A model generated the notes under the pieces. It was not told the origin of the DNA. It worked only from the letters and a program-made list of their open reading frames with translations, and made no database searches. Positions 1 to 8,515 of a stretch of DNA of 64,000 nucleotides are shown in pieces. This stretch comes from Bacillus_BA songklensis. Its GTDB lineage: Bacteria > Bacillota > Bacilli > Bacillales > Bacillaceae_H. Location of the stretch: assembly GCF_042649685.1 (NCBI RefSeq), contig NZ_JBHRZT010000072.1, positions 186,001 to 250,000 on the forward strand, read 5' to 3'. Numbering within the stretch: the stretch's first letter is position 1; every line of letters begins with the position of its first letter. The position numbers were made by a program, and so were the translations under genes.

Positions 1-1
1 A

Positions 2-1132
2 CCTGTCATCTTATGTATGAAATTCCCTATTTATATTGATGAGTATTGTGTTCATGACTTAAGGCAAATCCCTCTTTTTATTGGTATACTTTATGGCGGC
101 TGGCCTGTCGGGGCTGCTTTGTTGATTATTCTATTCACGGTTAGGTTTGCTATTTATGGATTTAATTTCCTAACGGTTGTTGTTTATGTAGTGATATTTA
201 TTATAACAGCGCTTCTTTCAACAAAATTCAACACGTTGAATAGAAAGAACAAGCTTATGACCTCGGTTTTGCTATCTTTGTTTCTTGGAATTCTAACAAC
301 ATTTATCGCTGTTATCATGTCTGATTTTTTTAGATTGACAGAGGCTTACTTATTTTATTTTATCATTCTTCCTCCTGTCATCATGTTTTTCGCTGTATAT
401 ATCATAGAAGTTTTAAAAGATGCGATTAATATAAGATCAAAAATAGTAAAGCTAGAAAAAATGGAGGTAGTAAGTCAGCTTGCGGCAAGTATTTCACACG
501 AAGTTAGAAATCCTTTAACGGTTGTGAAAGGGTTTATTGAATTGCTGAAAGCTCCCGATCTATCTCAAGAAGTGAAGGAACAATACATTCAACATGTGGT
601 TAGAGAACTTAAAAGTGCAGAGTCAATTATTAGTGATTATTTAGCATTTGCAAAACCTGCAATTGAAAAAGTGGAAACTATTTTAATAGATCGTGAAATA
701 AGAAATGTAATTGAAATTATAAAGCCATTAGCCAACATGAATTCGGTGGAGATATCGGATAAGCTGGAACCAGGAACTGTGCGTGGGAATGTTAAATATC
801 TCCAACAATGTTTTTTAAACCTGATTAAAAATGGTATAGAGGCAATGCCTAACGGAGGGGAACTTAGTGTCGTTTCATTTGTGAATAAAACCGATATAAC
901 CATCAAAATAAGCGATAACGGGGTTGGAATGAGCAAAGAACAAGTAAACCGTTTTGGCGAGCCTTATTATAGCAGCAAAGAAAAAGGTACAGGATTAGGT
1001 TCAATGGTTGCTGTTAGGATAGTCCAAACGATGAATGGGACACTTGATATAAAAAGTGCCCTAAATGAAGGAACAACTATAACCATAACATTTCCTGTTT
1101 ATATTGATGAACATAGCGGATCGAACCCTTAA
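2..1132 (+). CDS. KinB-like membrane sensor histidine kinase (5' end outside window)
   Basis: Membrane histidine kinase that probably feeds a sporulation-type phosphorelay. The frame is open to the left edge, so the true start lies outside the window; the first in-window ATG is at 17. Several hydrophobic helices fill the first ~130 residues. Then comes a HisKA domain with the phospho-acceptor motif SHEVRNPLT (about residue 155 from the ATG) and an HATPase domain with N box (NLIKNGIEAMPNGG), G1 (DNGVGMS) and G2 (GTGLG). The order and the wording of the HisKA and HATPase boxes resemble Bacillus subtilis KinB. No response regulator is adjacent, as is usual for phosphorelay kinases. The signal it senses cannot be read from the sequence. 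Confidence 0.85.
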   Translation, partial: PVILCMKFPIYIDEYCVHDLRQIPLFIGILYGGWPVGAALLIILFTVRFAIYGFNFLTVVVYVVIFIITALLSTKFNTLNRKNKLMTSVLLSLFLGILTTFIAVIMSDFFRLTEAYLFYFIILPPVIMFFAVYIIEVLKDAINIRSKIVKLEKMEVVSQLAASISHEVRNPLTVVKGFIELLKAPDLSQEVKEQYIQHVVRELKSAESIISDYLAFAKPAIEKVETILIDREIRNVIEIIKPLANMNSVEISDKLEPGTVRGNVKYLQQCFLNLIKNGIEAMPNGGELSVVSFVNKTDITIKISDNGVGMSKEQVNRFGEPYYSSKEKGTGLGSMVAVRIVQTMNGTLDIKSALNEGTTITITFPVYIDEHSGSNP

Positions 1133-1409
1133 ATTGGGTTGCTTTCTGCTATTAACCAAACAAGTGTTGACATGTTGAAAGAGCAGCATCAACCTTTGGA
1201 GAAGCCTGGTCAATTTTTATACATAATGATTCATCGAAGTATTCAGGATTAATCAAGCTGAACCGTCTCATAAGTAAATGAGGTTTTTATATCACTTAAT
1301 AATCAATAAAAAACAAAGGAATATCCGTTTGAGTTATAATCCTACGTGAACAAGAGGGTAATAGAGATGCAAATAATGAGCATAAAACATAAACCCCATC
1401 ATTTTTTGA
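1133..1409. other. Intergenic stretch with an unrecognised coding scrap
   Basis: No intact gene. A 37-codon open stretch at 1139-1252 (plus strand) contains VDMLKEQHQPLEKPG and reads like protein, but it has no start signal and I do not recognise it. It may be the tail of a lost gene. The start of the neighbouring dehydrogenase pseudogene is also decayed here. Confidence 0.3.
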
Positions 1410-2419
1410 ACTTATCTCTCGGCAGCTGAATGGTTTAAAACAAACCTTCAAACGGTTCATTTCGTTACAGATCATTACCGGGAATTATTGCAAAATCCAG
1501 AAGTAGAAGCCGTATATTGTGCTGTACCACATCATCTGCATCAACAAATGTATATTGATATTATCGAAGCCGGAAAGCACCTATTAGGAGAAAAACCGTT
1601 TGGGATTGATTTAAAAGCGAATGAAGCGATTTTAAAAGCCGTTCGACAGAATCCTAACGTAATCGTGCGTTGTTCATCAGAATTTCCTTTTTTTCCGGGA
1701 GCGTATAAACTGCACAACCTTGTTCGCCAAGGATTCGCAGGAGAGATTATTAGTGTTGAAGCTGGTTTTTGGCATAGCAGTGATTTGGATCCAGATAAAC
1801 CAATCAATTGGAAAAGGCAGTTGCTACAAATGGAGAGTATGGCTGTATGGGCGACCTCGGCATGCATGTGCTGCATTTACCATTACGTTTTGGCTGGAGA
1901 CCCCATTCTATCCATGCAGTCTTATCAAATATCATAAAAGAACGTGTTACAGCGAGCGGTGAAAAAGTTTCTTGTGATACATGGGATAATGCTTATATTT
2001 CCTGTGAAGTCAAAACGGAGAAAAATCCGTTCCCGATGATTCTTTCATTCAAAAGAATGGCTCCCGGCCATAATAATACATGGTTTATTCGCATTGAAGG
2101 AACAAAGGGCTCTATTGAATATTCCACAAAATGTCCAAAGCAGCTCAAATATATGTCATATAGGGCAGGAAAGGAACAAGCGTGGCAAGTTTTAGACGTA
2201 AATTATGAAAGCGCTTATAAAATGATTACAGGTCCAATTTTTAAGTTTGGTTTTTCCGATTCCATTCTACAAATGTGGGCATCGTTTTGTGAGGAGGCCG
2301 CTAATGGAGGGACCTCTCAACCTTTATATTGTGTAACACCTGAGGAAACGGCAGAAAGTCATCGAATCTTTACGGCTGCCCTTGAATCGTATAAAAGAGG
2401 CGAGAAAATTCTCGTATAA
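1410..2419 (+). pseudogene. Gfo/Idh/MocA-family dehydrogenase, N-terminus lost and frameshifted
   Basis: Remnant of an NAD(P)-dependent sugar or inositol-type dehydrogenase. The family signature around the catalytic lysine is intact (AGKHLLGEKPFG, ~1578-1612), but the N-terminal Rossmann GxGxxG segment is missing and a TGA at 1407 closes the frame. A second break lies at ~1815-1825: the frame ending INWKRQ must shift to continue as VATNGEYGCMGDLGMH. Restoring one base (CAGTTG to CAGGTTG) joins the two halves, so a single-base deletion is likely. The C-terminal half then runs without interruption to 2419. DeoR and lyxose-isomerase remnants follow directly, suggesting a dead sugar-catabolism operon. 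Confidence 0.85.
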
Positions 2420-2434
2420 GAGAGGCAAAATGTT

Positions 2435-2602
2435 ATGAAGAAAACAGACGTTATGATAGCGGATCATACGAAGTTTGAAGTGACTTCACTCCACAAATTT
2501 GCTAGCTTTGAAGAATTGGACTTACTCATTACAAACAAGGAATTGAATGAAACATACCAAAGAGAGATTAAAAAGTTAAATGTCCGTGTGGAAATGGTCT
2601 AG
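2435..2602 (+). pseudogene. DeoR-family regulator, C-terminal fragment
   Basis: The 55 encoded residues match only the end of the DeoR sugar-phosphate sensor domain. The motif ADHTKF is followed by FEELDLLITN and a final KLNVRVEMV, the usual close of this family. The DNA-binding helix-turn-helix and most of the effector domain are missing, so the fragment cannot act as a repressor. It lies between a broken sugar dehydrogenase and a broken lyxose isomerase, as expected for a local operon regulator. The assignment rests on motif recognition only. Confidence 0.7.
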
Positions 2603-2615
2603 AGAGGGGGATGTC

Positions 2616-2834
2616 ATGACTTTGATAAAAAACGAATTGTTAAAAGAAACATTAAACATGTTGAATAACGCCCACATCGTATTGACACAAGAGGAACAAC
2701 AGAAGCTGGAAATTACCGATCTTGGCCTTGGAAATATAGAGCAAGAAGGTATCCAAATCTACACTTACGTAAATACAAGTCGTTATTGTGCCAAATACCG
2801 TGCACTTTATCCTTTATTAAAAATTCATTTGTAA
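2616..2834 (+). pseudogene. D-lyxose isomerase-like (YdaE-type cupin), truncated
   Basis: The start is well formed: GAGGGGG six bases before ATG 2616. The N-terminus (MTLIKNELL, ITDLGLG, YVNTSRYCAKYRALYP) resembles the beginning of the D-lyxose ketol-isomerase family, a metal-dependent cupin of about 165-170 residues (B. subtilis YdaE type). The frame ends after 72 residues, just before the expected HxH metal-binding segment of the cupin barrel, so the product would be inactive. It belongs with the decayed sugar genes upstream. Confidence 0.65.
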
Positions 2835-2966
2835 ATTAAAGATTTTACATGAGAAATATTGGTTTTTCTTTTATAGAATGTTCAATCTAGTTTATTATAA
2901 AAATATTATGTTAACAAAATTTCGTTTCTCACATAAAGAACAATACAGTTTCATACTGGATCTGTT

Positions 2967-3000
2967 GCCTGTCACTCCCAGACTTCGGGTGGTACCAGGT
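2967..3000. repeat. Palindromic repeat GCCTGTCAC..., degenerate copy
   Basis: GCCTGTCACTCCCAGA followed by TTCGGGTGGTACCAGG forms an imperfect hairpin. It belongs to the GTGCCTGTCAC/GTGACAGGCAC family that also occurs at 15173, 17230, 34707, 54028 and 56244. It lies in the gap between two decayed genes. Confidence 0.6.
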
Positions 3001-3085
3001 ATATTTTTTTGTATTTTTCTATAAATTGAAACTTTTTTCCTTGGTGTACGTTAAACATGATGAATTTAATGAAGAGAATTTATAA

Positions 3086-3496
3086 ATAGACGCAAATAGT
3101 CATTATTGGCATGTAGTAAGCGGGGGAAATAGTGAAGGGGAAATCAAATCTTTTGATTACAAAGGGAAAGATTATCGTTATTTAGGTGAAGATATTGGAA
3201 CGATGGAAAAGTTGTTCACTTTTTTAACGGAAGTTTATACGCTAGAAGCGGCACAGTCGTTGATTCAAATGCTTCAAATTGTTGAAGTGAATGGAAAAAC
3301 AGCTCAACCAAATGCCGACGGCGGCAGTTTGGTGGAGTGGGGGCAAGCGGCAATCAAGCTTGTCAACGAAACGGAAACAGCAAAAATATATCAAATTACG
3401 GTGCCGATTGGTGATAGCGGAGACATTGAAGAGTTCCAAGTGAAGATCCGATTTGTTCGGGATCAAGGGTGGCGTGTCCATCAACTGCAATCATAA
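3086..3496 (+). pseudogene. IseA/YoeB-like autolysin inhibitor, signal peptide lost
   Basis: Resembles the secreted DL-endopeptidase inhibitor IseA (YoeB) that restrains cell-wall hydrolases. Visible family-like blocks are HYWHVVSGGNSEG, FDYKGKDYRYL, KLFTFLTEVYT and the strong segment AQPNADGGSLVEW. The frame is closed upstream by TAA at 3083, and no signal peptide or start codon precedes the domain. An internal ATG at 3203 would drop about 40 residues of the domain. A secreted inhibitor without a signal peptide should not work, so I call it a pseudogene. No neighbour suggests a conserved operon. Confidence 0.65.
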
Positions 3497-3497
3497 A

Positions 3498-3822
3498 ATG
3501 AAGAGGAAGTTCGGGCAGCACCCGGAACGATTAAGTGACTCGGCGGTTAGTGTGTTTCCGTATATAATTAAGCGAGTCGGTCCCCGTTCCTTGAGGCAAA
3601 GAGATTTGTCCATTAAAATTGTAGTGGACGAAAAACAAGACTTAAATCAAATTTTTAAAGAAATTAAACAATTAAACATGAAAGTAAAGCGTGTCAAAAT
3701 TAAAGATTTACATAATGGCCAGCAGCAGCTGGAAACGATGATTTTGGACGCTGAAAAGCGATATATATGCGTCTTTAAAAAACATGGCTCAAACGGTGTC
3801 GGTTGAAGTGGAAAGCAGGTAA
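3498..3822 (+). pseudogene. MgtC/SapB-family protein, C-terminal cytoplasmic domain remnant
   Basis: The segment LRQRDLSIKIVVDEKQ, followed by a charged alpha/beta stretch, is typical of the small cytoplasmic ACT-like domain after the membrane part of MgtC/SapB proteins. The membrane helices are missing. The reading frame breaks at ~3755-3770: one frame gives DAEKRYICVF, while the frame that looks correct afterwards reads DIYASLKNMAQTVSVEVESR and stops at 3822. It is both truncated and frameshifted. Confidence 0.6.
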
Positions 3823-3877
3823 TAAATAGCTACTTCGTGACATGTCACAGAAAATATGAACGAAAAGGGGAATAAAG

Positions 3878-4705
3878 TTGGAATTACAGGTGAAAGACAT
3901 CATTTCTAAAAGCATATTAACTCCTGCGAAAGGAGCATTAGAAGGGTTTTCACATTCTTTAAACCCGTATGCCGGCTGTGCATTCGGATGTAAATATTGC
4001 TATGTAAGACAGCTTCCTGTTTCCCTTTATCGTGAGGAGGAGTGGGGAACGTGGGTTGATATTAAAACAAATGCTGCTGCACTGTTAAGAAAAGAATTGA
4101 TAAAAGCGAGGAAAAAAGGGCCTGTGACTTTATTTATGTCCTCCTCTACAGATCCGTACCAGCCTATCGAGTTCAAAACGAAGTTGACTAGAAGTTTATT
4201 GGAAGTGATGCTGGAGGATCTTCCTGATTTTTTATTCGTACAAGCACGTTCCCCTTTAGTAAAGAGGGATGTGGATTTGTTTAAGCAATTTGGAAACAGA
4301 ATTAGAGTATCGATGACAATTGAAACAGATAAAGAGGAAATAAGGAAGGCGTTTTCACCGTCTGCCCCGCCGATTCCGGCAAGAATGAAGGCTATACAAG
4401 AAATAACAGAAGCGGGAATACCGACGCAGGCAACCATTGCCCCATTGCTGCCCTGCTCAAAGGAGTTTCCGAAAAAGCTGAAGCAGATTGCCAATCGGGT
4501 AGTCCTGGATGACTTTTGGATGGGAGATGGAAGCAGGGGAAAACGAACGGAAAAGCTGGAAATTCGTAAAATATATGAACGAATGGGAATGGAAAAGTGG
4601 TACAATCCGCACGCTTACAAAGTGGTATTGAAAATGCTGCAAGAAGAACTAGGCCATGTAGAGCTATTAGTTTCGCAAAAAGGGTTTCAGCCGGGTGAAC
4701 AGTAA
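3878..4705 (+). CDS. Radical SAM protein of the SplB/Rv2578c-like group
   Basis: A 275-residue radical S-adenosylmethionine enzyme. The cluster-binding motif CAFGCKYCY (CxxxCxxC, residues ~33-41) should hold the 4Fe-4S cluster. The neighbouring NPYAGC and the later FMSSSTDPYQP are typical of the group annotated as SPL-family or Rv2578c-like radical SAM proteins, whose substrates are mostly unknown. The start is TTG 3878, chosen because AAAAGGGG lies at correct spacing upstream. It stands alone between pseudogenes and the AarF gene, so context gives no hint of a pathway. It is shorter than spore photoproduct lyase, so a DNA-repair role is not implied. Confidence 0.8.
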   Translation: MELQVKDIISKSILTPAKGALEGFSHSLNPYAGCAFGCKYCYVRQLPVSLYREEEWGTWVDIKTNAAALLRKELIKARKKGPVTLFMSSSTDPYQPIEFKTKLTRSLLEVMLEDLPDFLFVQARSPLVKRDVDLFKQFGNRIRVSMTIETDKEEIRKAFSPSAPPIPARMKAIQEITEAGIPTQATIAPLLPCSKEFPKKLKQIANRVVLDDFWMGDGSRGKRTEKLEIRKIYERMGMEKWYNPHAYKVVLKMLQEELGHVELLVSQKGFQPGEQ

Positions 4706-4855
4706 ATGGGTTAGTCTTTGTACAAAACACTAATTCCAATATAAGTATTCCCGGTCTATTTAAGCAGGAAAGGTAAAATGTGGTTATCGTAGTATGGTAA
4801 AATGGAAGTATAGGATAGAAGATGGCAAGGGCTGCTTAGCAGGGGGGGAGCAAAC

Positions 4856-6454
4856 TTGAAACAAAATAGATGGTATCGAATTATAACGGTTGTTTGGATG
4901 GCGCTGGGCTTTTTTCTTCAAATCTACTGGTATCAAAAGCAAAGAAAAACAGAAGCAGAGTGGAATGAGCTTTGGAAAAAGATAGCTCGTGAATTTAAAC
5001 GGAAGATGTATGAATTAGAAGGACTGTTAATTAAAGTGGGCCAATTGCTGAGTGTTCGGGGTGATTTGCTGCCTGAATGTTTTATTGAGGAAATGAAAGA
5101 ATTAGTTGACCAAGTTCCTCCATCTTCTTGGGAAGACATTCAAAAAGAATTGGAAGCCGAATGGGGAGACTCTTTTAATGAGCGATTGAGGTCTATTGAA
5201 ACAACTCCCATTGCTTCTGCTTCCATCGGTGAAGTGTATAAAGGCGTATTGCAGGATGGAACCGTCGTTGCCATCAAGGTGAGGCGGCCGGGGATCCATC
5301 ATATTATTAAGGCGGATTTTCAGGCTCTTGCGATTATTATGTGGTGCGGGAAAACCTTTTCGCCTGCCGCAAGAAAGATGATCAACTTTACCCAGCTTTA
5401 CCGGGAAATTCGGCAGGTAATTGAGCGGGAGCTGGATTTTCGGCAGGAAATGAATACAGCCGTTTCCTTTAAAAAGCGGTTTGAGCAATACGACTATGTT
5501 TCTATTCCCGGGATGTTTCCCGAGTATTGTACCTCGAAGGTTCTGGTCATGGAATGGGTAGAAGCTGTACATCTTATAGAAGCTCCCGCAGCACTTGACC
5601 GAAAAGACCTGGCGCAAAAGCTGTTGGGGATTTTTCTGCCTCAATGGCTGGGCGAGGGGAAATTTCATGCGGATCCACATGCAGGGAATGTCATGGTCAA
5701 TCAAGAAGGAAAGATTATCTTGCTGGATTTTGGAATGGTAGGAGAAATCACGAAACGAGATGCCGAAGCACTGCAGCAGTTGATTGAAGGAATAGTATTA
5801 AAAAATTATCCGAAAGTTATTCAATGTTTCTCCCGGCTGGGATTCCTGCTGCCCTCCGCTGATGTAAAAGAAATGGAGCAGCTGCTGGCTGAAGTTCTAA
5901 CCATTGATATGTCCGAGTTAAAAGAGATGGATATGCTGGCGTTGGAAAAGGAAATTAATGAAATCGTTCGTTCACTTTCCATTCAAGTACCAACACGTTT
6001 TGTATTTCTGGGAAGATCTGCAGCAACCGTACAGGGTATCATTCAATCTTTGCTTCCTGACGAGGATATGCTGGAATTGGGCAAACCTGTTTTTATAGAG
6101 TGGCTGGAACGAAACGGCGGAAGTAAATGGAAACTATTTTCTCAATGGGTCTTTGCTCTGCCCTTTGTACAAGCTGTTCAGGAAATACCCGAATTGCTGC
6201 AAGAACCAAGAAGGTTAAGAGAGTGGAAACAAGAGGAGCAAAAAAGACAATTTCATTTCGAACGCTATGAATCAAGCAAGAAGTATGCTTTTTTACTAGG
6301 TTTATTCAACGGATGTTTTGCTTATATAGGAATCATTTTGGAATATCGGCTCCTTTTTCGATTCTCTCTTTCACTTTTTGGCGCAGCCTTACTATGGTAC
6401 GCTTGGGGAGCCTGGAATCAGCGTAAATGGCTGAAGAAGTTATATAAAAGCTGA
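4856..6454 (+). CDS. AarF/ABC1/UbiB-family atypical kinase
   Basis: A 532-residue member of the ABC1/UbiB atypical kinase family, which in other organisms supports quinone or lipid metabolism. Motifs include the KxGQ segment (LIKVGQLLSVRGDLLP), the Ala-rich loop PIASASIGEVYKG, the VAIKVRRPG lysine, FHADPHAGNVMV (catalytic loop) and LLDFGMVG (metal-binding DFG). An N-terminal hydrophobic helix (~8-24) and two C-terminal helices (~480-520) place it at the membrane. The start is TTG 4856 behind AGGGGGGGAG. Bacillaceae make menaquinone rather than ubiquinone, so the direct role is uncertain. Confidence 0.88.
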   Translation: MKQNRWYRIITVVWMALGFFLQIYWYQKQRKTEAEWNELWKKIAREFKRKMYELEGLLIKVGQLLSVRGDLLPECFIEEMKELVDQVPPSSWEDIQKELEAEWGDSFNERLRSIETTPIASASIGEVYKGVLQDGTVVAIKVRRPGIHHIIKADFQALAIIMWCGKTFSPAARKMINFTQLYREIRQVIERELDFRQEMNTAVSFKKRFEQYDYVSIPGMFPEYCTSKVLVMEWVEAVHLIEAPAALDRKDLAQKLLGIFLPQWLGEGKFHADPHAGNVMVNQEGKIILLDFGMVGEITKRDAEALQQLIEGIVLKNYPKVIQCFSRLGFLLPSADVKEMEQLLAEVLTIDMSELKEMDMLALEKEINEIVRSLSIQVPTRFVFLGRSAATVQGIIQSLLPDEDMLELGKPVFIEWLERNGGSKWKLFSQWVFALPFVQAVQEIPELLQEPRRLREWKQEEQKRQFHFERYESSKKYAFLLGLFNGCFAYIGIILEYRLLFRFSLSLFGAALLWYAWGAWNQRKWLKKLYKS

Positions 6455-6508
6455 TGGGGATAACTGATAGTAAAGATTGAACTATACAAGGAAAAAGAGG
6501 TGAAACCA

Positions 6509-7435
6509 ATGAGTAACATTGTAGTAATAGGAAGCATTAATATGGATGTGGTTAATCATGTGCAAAAACATCCTCTTCCAGGTGAAACGATCAAGGGGTG
6601 GGGGACGTCATATTATCCAGGCGGAAAAGGTGCGAACCAAGCCGTTGCGGCAGCAAGAGCAGGAGGAAAAGTAACGATGATAGGAGCAGTGGGCAATGAT
6701 TCATTCGGTAGAAGTTTGTCGGCGGCGCTCCAGAAAGAAGGTATTAACACAAATTATATTTTAGAAAAAGAAGGAACGTCAGGATTAGCTTTTATAACAG
6801 TTGATTCTTTCGGAGAAAACAGTATTATTCTTTCTGAGGGAGCAAATGGAAAAGTAGGAATAAGTGATTTGCAAAAACTTTCATCTATCATGAAGAGTGC
6901 GGACATGCTGTTGCTTCAAAATGAAATCCCCTGGGAGACAACGACACATGTATTCGAAGAAGCACAAAATAGTGATACTCGCGTTTTTTTTAATCCTGCA
7001 CCAGCTTTTAAAGTTCCGGAGGATGTTCTTCCTTTAATTGATGTTCTTATTTTAAATGAGACCGAGGTACAAGTCATTACAGGAAACGAGATAAGGGACG
7101 TTTCACAGGCGAGGTTGGCTGCTGAACAATTGAGTAATGAGGGGGTTAAAGAAGTAGTTATAACGTTAGGAAAAAAAGGAGCTCTTTACATGAATCGAGA
7201 GGGAGACAACCTTTATACACCCGCATTTACAGTAGAGACAGTCGATACAACTGCGGCAGGGGATACGTTTATTGGTGCTTACGCAGTTGCAAGCACTGCA
7301 GGTCAGTCAATAAAGGAGAGCCTTCAATTTGCTTCAGCTGCCTCTGCTCTATCTGTAACAAGAAGAGGAGCTCAAAGCTCAATACCTAACCGGGAAGAGA
7401 TCCAGCATTTTTTACATAATCAGTTAGATAACTAG
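6509..7435 (+). CDS. rbsK: Ribokinase-like PfkB sugar kinase
   Basis: A 308-residue PfkB-family kinase, probably phosphorylating ribose at O5. The N-terminal signature GGKGANQAVAAARAGG (substrate binding) and C-terminal DTTAAGDTFIGAYA (anion hole and catalytic Asp) are both complete. I place the start at ATG 6509 because an upstream in-frame GTG at 6500 lies inside the ribosome binding site AAGAGGTG. No rbsACB or rbsD genes are adjacent, but a ribose-binding-like protein is encoded at 14174 beyond the sensor operon. Exact sugar specificity is not readable; related PfkB kinases act on other sugars and nucleosides. Confidence 0.85.
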   Translation: MSNIVVIGSINMDVVNHVQKHPLPGETIKGWGTSYYPGGKGANQAVAAARAGGKVTMIGAVGNDSFGRSLSAALQKEGINTNYILEKEGTSGLAFITVDSFGENSIILSEGANGKVGISDLQKLSSIMKSADMLLLQNEIPWETTTHVFEEAQNSDTRVFFNPAPAFKVPEDVLPLIDVLILNETEVQVITGNEIRDVSQARLAAEQLSNEGVKEVVITLGKKGALYMNREGDNLYTPAFTVETVDTTAAGDTFIGAYAVASTAGQSIKESLQFASAASALSVTRRGAQSSIPNREEIQHFLHNQLDN

Positions 7436-7460
7436 AACGTTTCAAATCGGAACTGGTATG

Positions 7461-7668
7461 TATATGTATCCACATAAAGAATTGAACATGAGAAAAAACG
7501 CTCTCATGTTCAATTCTTTACGCATAAGCGGCTGCCAATCTCCCTTACGGGTTCTTGTCAGCCGCTTATACGAAGACCTTTTTAAGCTCGTTCAAGCTGA
7601 AAAAACAGAAAAGCGCAAATAGAAGAAGGATCGATGACAGAGGTTAAAAAATTAATGGGACTCATATA
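7461..7668 (+). mobile_element. MITE-like structured repeat, full copy A
   Basis: 208-bp element. The left end TATATGTATCCACAT and right end ATGGGACTCATATA form imperfect terminal inverted repeats. Inside, hairpin 1 has perfect 18-bp arms (AAAGAATTGAACATGAGA and its complement). Hairpin 2 is AAGCGGCTG...CAGCCGCTT with an inner CCC-TTAC-GGG. Sequence-related copies are at 8266, 26894 and 28785, and partial ones at 34951, 45795, 51440 and 56968. No coding capacity. It lies just after rbsK and directly abuts a coding scrap. Confidence 0.8.
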
Positions 7669-7674
7669 ATTAGA

Positions 7675-7755
7675 TACGAGGCAGACCCGCTCTTTGTACA
7701 TGCAAGTGATACGACATATCCGGTAATGACCGCTGCGCATGGTATGGGAGAGTAG
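7675..7755 (+). pseudogene. Coding scrap abutting repeat copy A
   Basis: A 26-codon open stretch ending in TAG reads YEADPLFVHASDTTYP and then VMTAAHGMGE. It looks like the C-terminal end of a protein, but I do not recognise the family. It begins within ten bases of the right end of the repeat, as if the element inserted into, or deleted up to, an older gene. Confidence 0.3.
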
Positions 7756-7810
7756 GAACTGTATATACTGTTTTCCTTAATATAATGAATTTCCAGAGAA
7801 TATATCATAG

Positions 7811-7838
7811 AAAAGGGGCGGCGTTAGCCGTCTCTTTT
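7811..7838. terminator. Intrinsic terminator-like hairpin
   Basis: AAAAGGGGCGGC-GTTA-GCCGTCTCTTTT pairs almost fully and ends in a short T run. It could serve the vanished gene whose tail lies at 7675-7755. Confidence 0.5.
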
Positions 7839-8265
7839 CTGTTGCCTAATCGGATCGCGGCAGACATTAGAATTATAAATGAAAAAGTAATATTATAGCA
7901 GAATAGTTATGTATTTGCTCTGAAACAGACTAGATGCACTTATCATTAAGCCGCTTAATCGTTTCATCTTTTATCTGGGAGCGGTGATAGGTTTACATCT
8001 GCACCTGTCAGCGTGTGAAGATTCAGTAAAATAATGAGTATGTTCCGCCATGTTATTGCCCATTGTGTCCCTATATAATATAATTAGCCTCGAATATATA
8101 AAACTATTAAAAGATTTTTAATATTCGATTTCAGAAAAGTTGGAATTGTGAAAGGGGATTTTATTCTCTTTTTTCAGGAGACATGCAGTTGAAAATTGTT
8201 CTCTTTACTTGGGTCAATAAATAGGATATAGACGAAATTCTATTGTATAGTGGTCGTTTGCCCCA
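7839..8265. other. Intergenic stretch, no gene seen
   Basis: About 430 AT-rich bases between a terminator-like hairpin and repeat copy B. I see no convincing reading frame, RNA motif or repeat here. Confidence 0.5.
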
Positions 8266-8471
8266 TATATAAATCCACATAAATCATTTGACATGGATAA
8301 AAAAACATCCACGCAAATGATTTACGCATAAGCGGCTGCCAATCTCCCTTTCGGGTTCTTGTCAGCCGCTAATACGAGAACCCTTGTAAGCTTATTCAAG
8401 ATGAGAGAACAGAAAGGCGCGAATAGAAGGAGAACCGAGACAAAGGTTAAAAATTAAATTGGACTTATATA
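8266..8471 (+). mobile_element. MITE-like structured repeat, full copy B
   Basis: 206-bp element with ends TATATAAATCCACAT and TTGGACTTATATA (inverted repeats). Hairpin 1 arms are AAATCATTTGACATGGAT and ATCCACGCAAATGATTT; hairpin 2 is the conserved AAGCGGCTG...CAGCCGC type. It ends 44 bases before the start of the hybrid kinase gene, so the promoter or leader of that operon lies in or next to the element. Confidence 0.8.
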
Positions 8472-8515
8472 TAGTATATGTCTATGTTTATTCAAAGGGG
8501 TTGAAAGAGGGCGGT

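Noticed and set aside
1815..1825. Frameshift in the dehydrogenase as a sequencing error
   Set aside because: Possible for this single base, but the gene also lacks its N-terminus and the neighbours are broken, so real decay is more likely.
7461..8471. Repeat elements as T-box leaders, riboswitches or tRNA-like genes
   Set aside because: No T-box sequence, no known aptamer core, and the copies have inverted terminal repeats and occur in both orientations, two of them cut short. A mobile repeat explains more.
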